Positions 34,246 to 64,000 of a stretch of DNA of 64,000 nt are shown here, in pieces. The translations under genes and the position numbers were made by a program. Below the pieces are notes generated by a model. The model made no database searches and had not been told where the DNA came from. It saw nothing but the letters and a program-made list of their open reading frames with translations. The stretch's first letter is position 1. Every line of letters starts with the position of its first letter. This DNA is from Trileptium ribeirensis (lineage: Eukaryota > Nematoda > Enoplea > Enoplida > Thoracostomopsidae): NCBI GenBank assembly GCA_030248225.1, contig JASANE010029392.1, forward strand, positions 22,731-86,730. Direction: 5' to 3'.

Positions 34246-35440
34246 TATGAATCAGTATATAGCTGATTTTTATCGTAATGAAATAAACGTTAGCCTTAAA
34301 ACACGTTGTATACATATTTATCTGTTTATCCATATACGAGTATACGTAAATCCTTCCATAGTCACTGTTTAAGGTTTCACATTTTTAGATCAACCAAAAC
34401 ATACATTATACAGTATACACCAAATTGATAACATTTTCTTATCACATTTACCAATTTTTCTAAAGGAAACAGACGTTTTTCAAGCCAAATTCGGAACGGT
34501 GCAAACAGTTCTATATTGATAATAACGCTTACCAAAATCAGTCTGGTTTGCTTTAAATGAATGATTGGTATACGAGTTCGTCGAGTAGTATCGCAGATTT
34601 GATTCCTCAGTAACAAGGCGCCGGTGCTTCTATTTTTTTGCAATATAGAATTTATATATACGTCAACTAATATGCAACGTGCAAACAAATAAGACAGCAT
34701 TAAGGATTACAATAATCGATTCAATAACAACATTGTTATAGGTTAAAATGTAGTTAAGCAAATTTCGTCAAGTAATACTTATAGAATAGTTTGCCGTGCA
34801 TTCATAGATTTGTACGCACAATTTTGGGTAGTTCTAACGACTGCGATAACACAAATTTGAATGGGTAAACTGCACAACCGTGTGTACAAATACTTAATTG
34901 CATGGCTAGCCGAGCTACAGCTAAATTGTGACATAGTTGTAGCAAAGCTTTATATAATATAAACTATGTTACAAGTAGTGCCTTATAGTACAAAACCATC
35001 TCAAATATGGTTCATGCAAAATCACTGATTGACCTCGTATCAATTATTTACCTGACAGCATTATTGAGTTTCCTAAACTGCAAACGAATGCATAATATTG
35101 TTTCTTCTAGCTTTGTCACGAAGCCGTTCTGGTAGGATACCGTGTTAGCACATCTACACGTGTATTCAAACTAATCATTTGAAATGGTACGAGCGCAGTT
35201 ATCTATGTACTGGAGAAAGAAATCAATGGTATCATGGTTTTGATATGTGCTGAAAATGGCCCTAATACTGCTTTTAATCCATAATTCTTAGTGTACTATT
35301 GCCTGTTTGGGACTTTGAAAGAGGCCCAGGAAAATGAATTTAGGACATCTGAAGGGTCAATACGCGCAAAGCAGTCACATTCGCAATGTTACCATTTCTA
35401 TTGTGAGTTACTAGTATTAAGTCATTACTGAATGCTGAAC

Positions 35441-35446
35441 TTTATT
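35441..35446 (-). terminator. Candidate polyadenylation signal of the TMEM184-like gene
   Basis: AATAAA on the minus strand about 195 bases after the stop codon at 35642. Canonical hexamer at a normal 3' UTR distance; no transcript evidence. Confidence 0.45.
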
Positions 35447-35641
35447 TCCATTTCCACATTTACCTATTTAAACAACTGACTAACTATCGACATACTTAAA
35501 CTATACATAGCCTAGCTAACCCTGCGGGTTCCGAAGCCCACTGCCCCGCTACCATTTTTTATCAAAAGACAATTTTATAAATAAATTCTTAACAGAACTT
35601 AACTTAGCAGTTTCGACGGTTTCGTTCATATTTTTCCTTGC

Positions 35642-60611
<24,970 letters not shown>

Positions 60612-60627
60612 TTAAACCGCCCTATAA

Positions 60628-61072
60628 CTAGTCGGTAGTGGAACTACATTTGTGAGCGGAGCTTGGGCTGTGGCAGTACGAATGTACTCAATTTTATGTT
60701 CCTGTAACTACATTTCATAGGGCATAGGGCTTTATGATTGGTAAAAATATATTTGAATTCTTCGACCCAAAAAATCCTATAATGGTTTGATCGAAACGAT
60801 TCTATTTCAATAAATAACACAAATGTTACAAAATTCTCTATTTCAGCTGCATAAGCTTAACCAATTAGCTAATTACTAATTAACCACTCAAAATTTTTTA
60901 ATCTCCAATATCAGGTGACCACTCTGACATGATAGGCTTTCAAACAAAAGAAGTTTTTTTAAATCGGTTCAGTGGTTTTTGAGATCCGTCGGACCGAACG
61001 AACGAACGGACGGACATCGACCTTTTTACTCCCAGACAGAAAATAAAAACGCTTCGCTCGGCTTCGCTCAAT
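60628..61072 (+). repeat. Dispersed repeat ending in AACGAACGGACGGAC block (copy 2)
   Basis: Matches 47720-48160 in the same orientation, from CTAGTCGGTAGTGGAACTAC to ACTCCCAGACAGAAAATAAA. It includes TGAGATCCGTCGGACCGAAC and the GAACGAACGGACGGACATCG segment. Confidence 0.85.
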
Positions 61073-61200
61073 TAACACTATCCTCATAAAAGTGCTATAT
61101 TTATCGGCATTTGCTTTGCACATAGCGCCCATTTATCGGTGTTGTTTGATTTGTTTGTTGTTACATGCCCAAATGTAAGAGCGGAATATAGAATGAAATT

Positions 61201-61545
61201 CAATGCGTGGCAAACAGATTGGAATGGTTTTAGAGGGTGCCTCGACGGGTCTCTACAGGAGGTCGACCCAAATGCCAGCGTTACTGTACAGTTGGATGTT
61301 TGTTAGTTCATTGAGAATGCATGTGACCGGTGTACTCCAAAATCTAGAACAAAGTTAGCCAAAAACGCGGTTGAACCCAAAAGGATGACAGGTCATCTTC
61401 GCCGGTTAATCAAAAAACAGAAAGACACCTTGATTGCTGCTAAGCGTAGCCAAACAATACTAAGTGGGCGTAGGTATCATATCTTATCGGAAGTCGCTAA
61501 CCCATCAAACCGTGATAGATTTGCGAAAGTAGGATTTTTTTAAAA
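61201..61545 (+). pseudogene. Non-LTR retrotransposon linker fragment
   Basis: In one frame with a single stop: NAWQTDWNGFRGCLDGSL, then CDRCTPKSRTKLA, HLRRLIKKQKDTLIAAKRSQ and HILSEVANPSNRDRF. The 'P.R.......P..L..L...K' order is that of the segment between endonuclease and reverse transcriptase in non-LTR elements. Both neighbours are missing, so it is a fragment. Confidence 0.5.
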
Positions 61546-61632
61546 ATTATTTGAAAGTCACTGTTTAGGTCTGACATATAATCAAAGCAAATTGCACATT
61601 TTAGATAAAGTTGTGCATGTCAATATATATAT

Positions 61633-62802
61633 ATCAGGGAATAACCGGAACCAAAATTTACCGGAACCGGAACCAGCAACCGGAACGGTCCATTTAAACC
61701 GGATCCGGAACCAGGTCGTCGAAATTTATATATAGTAAAACAAATGATGGAAGAAATGAAGGTATAGTGGATTTAAAATGCATTAAAAATAACTTTTACA
61801 TTAAACTTAATGTTTTGCGATGGTATTATTGCCTTTCTGAAACTTTAAAGAGACTGAGGACGCTAATAATGTTTATTTATCGATCAAATATGTCGATTTT
61901 TGGACACCCAGAGCAAAAAATGCCTTCCACTACACACCATTGCATGTACTGCGTCAAATCGAATATGCTTACAAAGTTTGGAGCGTAGAATACACACTTT
62001 CGCTCTGTCTCCAGTCGCCTCCCTTTACTACACATACGTTTGTTGCATGTTCTTCTGTAGGAAACTTAAAATTATTGGTTTATATGATTCTAAGAGAAAA
62101 TAATAGATAGAAGGTAATTTTCTGATAAGTGGTCAGAGACACTGTTTAGGCTAGCGTTGGACAAACAGTGCCTGTCAGTTAGATCATAATGATGATAACT
62201 TTCTAATCAGAATGCTATAAATGAGACACACTGTGATGCTGCTCGCACAGTTTCAATAAATACAGTTCATTGCCAAGAAAGCAGTTTCTAGCTGCGTTGC
62301 AGATAACGTTAGTTTACTTCAAGTTAAACTGATTTACCAAGTTTACAAGCGCACTGGCGGGTGCCTGACGCAATTTATGTTAGCCAAGCATACCCTAAGT
62401 ACTTCTGCGTGCCATACTCTGTTACCGAGTTGGACCGGTTTAATTAAAACGTATCCAACAGACTTCTGGATGTGTAAAATAGCTGCTACAAGCATCGACC
62501 TGGCTTTGATTTAACAAACTCCTGCAGGTTATTATGAAAAATTCCTGCTCAAATTATGTGCCCTACTTACGTTTTACACGGCAGGTGGTTAGTTAATCTT
62601 TTCTTTTGCTTGGTTGTATTGGAGCTTGACCATTGTATAATATATATTACATATGTTTGGATTGCAGGATAAAGCAAAAAACGTGGAAAATTTCAAACAA
62701 AATTTTTAAGCCGGAATTCCGGTTCCGGTATGGTTTTTGCCCTTTGCCGGAACCGCAACACGATTTTCGCCGGAACCAGAATTTCGGTTACTCCCTGATA
62801 TA
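61633..62802 (-). mobile_element. Non-autonomous element with ACCGGAACCGG ends, full copy, reverse
   Basis: Ends are TCAGGGAATAACCGGAACC and, reverse complemented on the other side, TCAGGGAGTAACCGAAATTC. Both sides are flanked by ATATATAT, a possible target duplication. The body is colinear with the reverse of 49310-50415. About 1.17 kb without an intact ORF. Confidence 0.85.
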
Positions 62803-62814
62803 TATATTATAATT

Positions 62815-63600
62815 TTGTTACACATTTTTTCAGAAGTTGCGTATTTCTAAGCTATGTTGCACAAATGTGCAGTGTTCTGTGCAAAAAATCCTCAGCGAGT
62901 AACACCGTCAATATATAGTACAATATTTCGACGATTTTGTAATTCGTGAACTTGATAGAGTAAAATTTTGCTACACATTTTTTCAGATGTTGTGTATTTC
63001 TAAGCTAAGTTGCACAAAGGTGCAGTGTTCTGTGCAAAAAATCCTCAGCGAGTAACACCGTCAAAATATAGTACAATTTTTCGACGATTTTGTAATTCGT
63101 GAACTTGATAGAGTAAAATTTTGTTACACATTTTTTCAGAAGTTGTGCTTTTGTAAGCCAAGTTGCACAAATGTGCAGTGTTCTGTGCAAAAAAATCCTC
63201 ACCGAGTAACACTGTCAATATATAGTACAAATTTTCCACGATTTTGTAATTCGTGAACTTGATACAGTAAAATTTTGTTACACATTTTTTCAGAAGGTGT
63301 GCTTTTCTAAGCCAAGTTGCACAGATGTGCAGTGTTCTGTGCAAAAAATTCTCAGCGAACAACACTGTCAATATATAGTATATATATACAATTTTTCGAC
63401 GATTTTGTAATTCGTGAACTTGATACAGTAAAATTTTGTTACACATTTTTTCAGAAGGTGTACTTTTCTAAGCCAAGTTGCACAGATGTGCAGTGTTCTG
63501 TGCAAAAAATCCTCAGCGAGTAACACTGTCAATATATAATACAATTTTTCGACGATTTTGTAATTCGTGAACTTGATAGAGTAATTCAATTTCAATCCAA
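62815..63600. repeat. 153-bp tandem array, five copies
   Basis: GCAGTGTTCTGTGCAAAAAA occurs at 62869, 63022, 63175, 63329 and 63490 (steps 153, 153, 154, 161; the last carries a TATATA insertion). Each unit has TTACACATTTTTTCAGAAG, CCTCAGCGAGTAACACYGTC and TTCGACGATTTTGTAATTCG. Open frames across it on both strands are repeat artefacts. Confidence 0.92.
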
Positions 63601-64000
63601 AAGCGGCGTAATGAAAACGAAAAAAAACATCTTTTCCAATGTTTTACCGTTCTGGCGCCAAAACTTTGTTACACCACACTATCTACACTCTACAGTACGA
63701 CTAACTTCATAATTCAGAATAAAGACTAATAAAACAGTAACGCCCATTCACAACCGTGACACGATCTTATCACGCGTACGCTAAAATACGTAATACAAAA
63801 TATAGCAATCTCTATTGCATAATGCGTCACCACCTCAGCGAGTAACACTGTCAATATATAATACAATTTTTCGACGATTTTGTAATTCGTGAACTTGATA
63901 GAGTAATTCAATTACAATCCAAAAGCGGCGTAATGAAAACGAAAAAAAAACATCTTTTCCAATGTTTTACCGTTCTGGCGCCAAAACTTTGTTACACCAC
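63511..64000. repeat. 322-bp-spaced duplication at array end, running off the window
   Basis: CCTCAGCGAGTAACACTGTC through AAAAGCGGCGTAATGAAAAC and ACTTTGTTACACCAC appears at 63511-63675 and again at 63833-64000, separated by unrelated AT-rich sequence. The second copy is cut by the window edge, so the array or its flanking element continues. Confidence 0.85.

Noticed and set aside
63045..63595. Minus-strand open frames of 75-133 codons near the window end
   Set aside because: Translated 153-bp tandem repeat; the period divisible by three keeps frames open by chance.

Overview
The window is nuclear DNA of a multicellular animal, most likely an invertebrate. It has spliced protein-coding genes with GT-AG introns of 1-11 kb, and much of the rest is interspersed and tandem repeats (RTE-like retrotransposons, piggyBac- and pogo-type transposons, many small inverted-repeat elements, several satellites). 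There are no bacterial operons, CRISPR arrays or rRNA genes. The species or phylum cannot be fixed from the sequence alone.

Two genes can be reconstructed from matching splice phases. (1) On the + strand, the 3' half of a rhodopsin-class G-protein-coupled receptor: four exons at 6635-6895, 8723-8929, 11534-11751 and 16117-16342. They encode a long third intracellular loop, TM6 (SWLP), TM7 (NPFVF) and a basic C-tail. The 5' half (TM1-TM5) was not found and probably lies left of the window. (2) On the - strand, a TMEM184 / organic-solute-transporter-alpha family membrane protein: eight exons from 60515 down to 35642, all phase-compatible, ending in a stop. Its N-terminal exon(s) lie right of the window. 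The two genes converge, so 19-35.6 kb is the intergenic space between their 3' ends. A possible SOCS-box-like terminal exon (33238-33453) is the only other gene candidate there.

Layout: 1-505 palindromic repeat; about 1.7-5.06 kb decayed RTE-clade retrotransposon; 5-16.3 kb receptor exons with intronic repeats (inverted-repeat element, 94-bp satellite, reverse-strand retrotransposon tail, tRNA-derived SINE); 16.2-19.0 kb a 15-unit array of about 189 bp that begins inside the receptor's last coding exon; 20.1-22.0 kb an 80-bp array split by a TTAA-flanked piggyBac-type relic; 22.1-34.3 kb inverted-repeat elements, a T-depleted block and a pogo/Tigger relic; 35.6-60.5 kb the TMEM184 gene, with introns full of repeats including a nested element with G-run motifs; 60.6-64 kb repeats, ending in a 153-bp array.

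The most unusual feature is the receptor tail array. The C-tail coding segment plus its stop and some 3' UTR has been amplified in tandem, a four-unit block has been duplicated again, and at least six downstream units still keep the tail reading frame open to the same stop.
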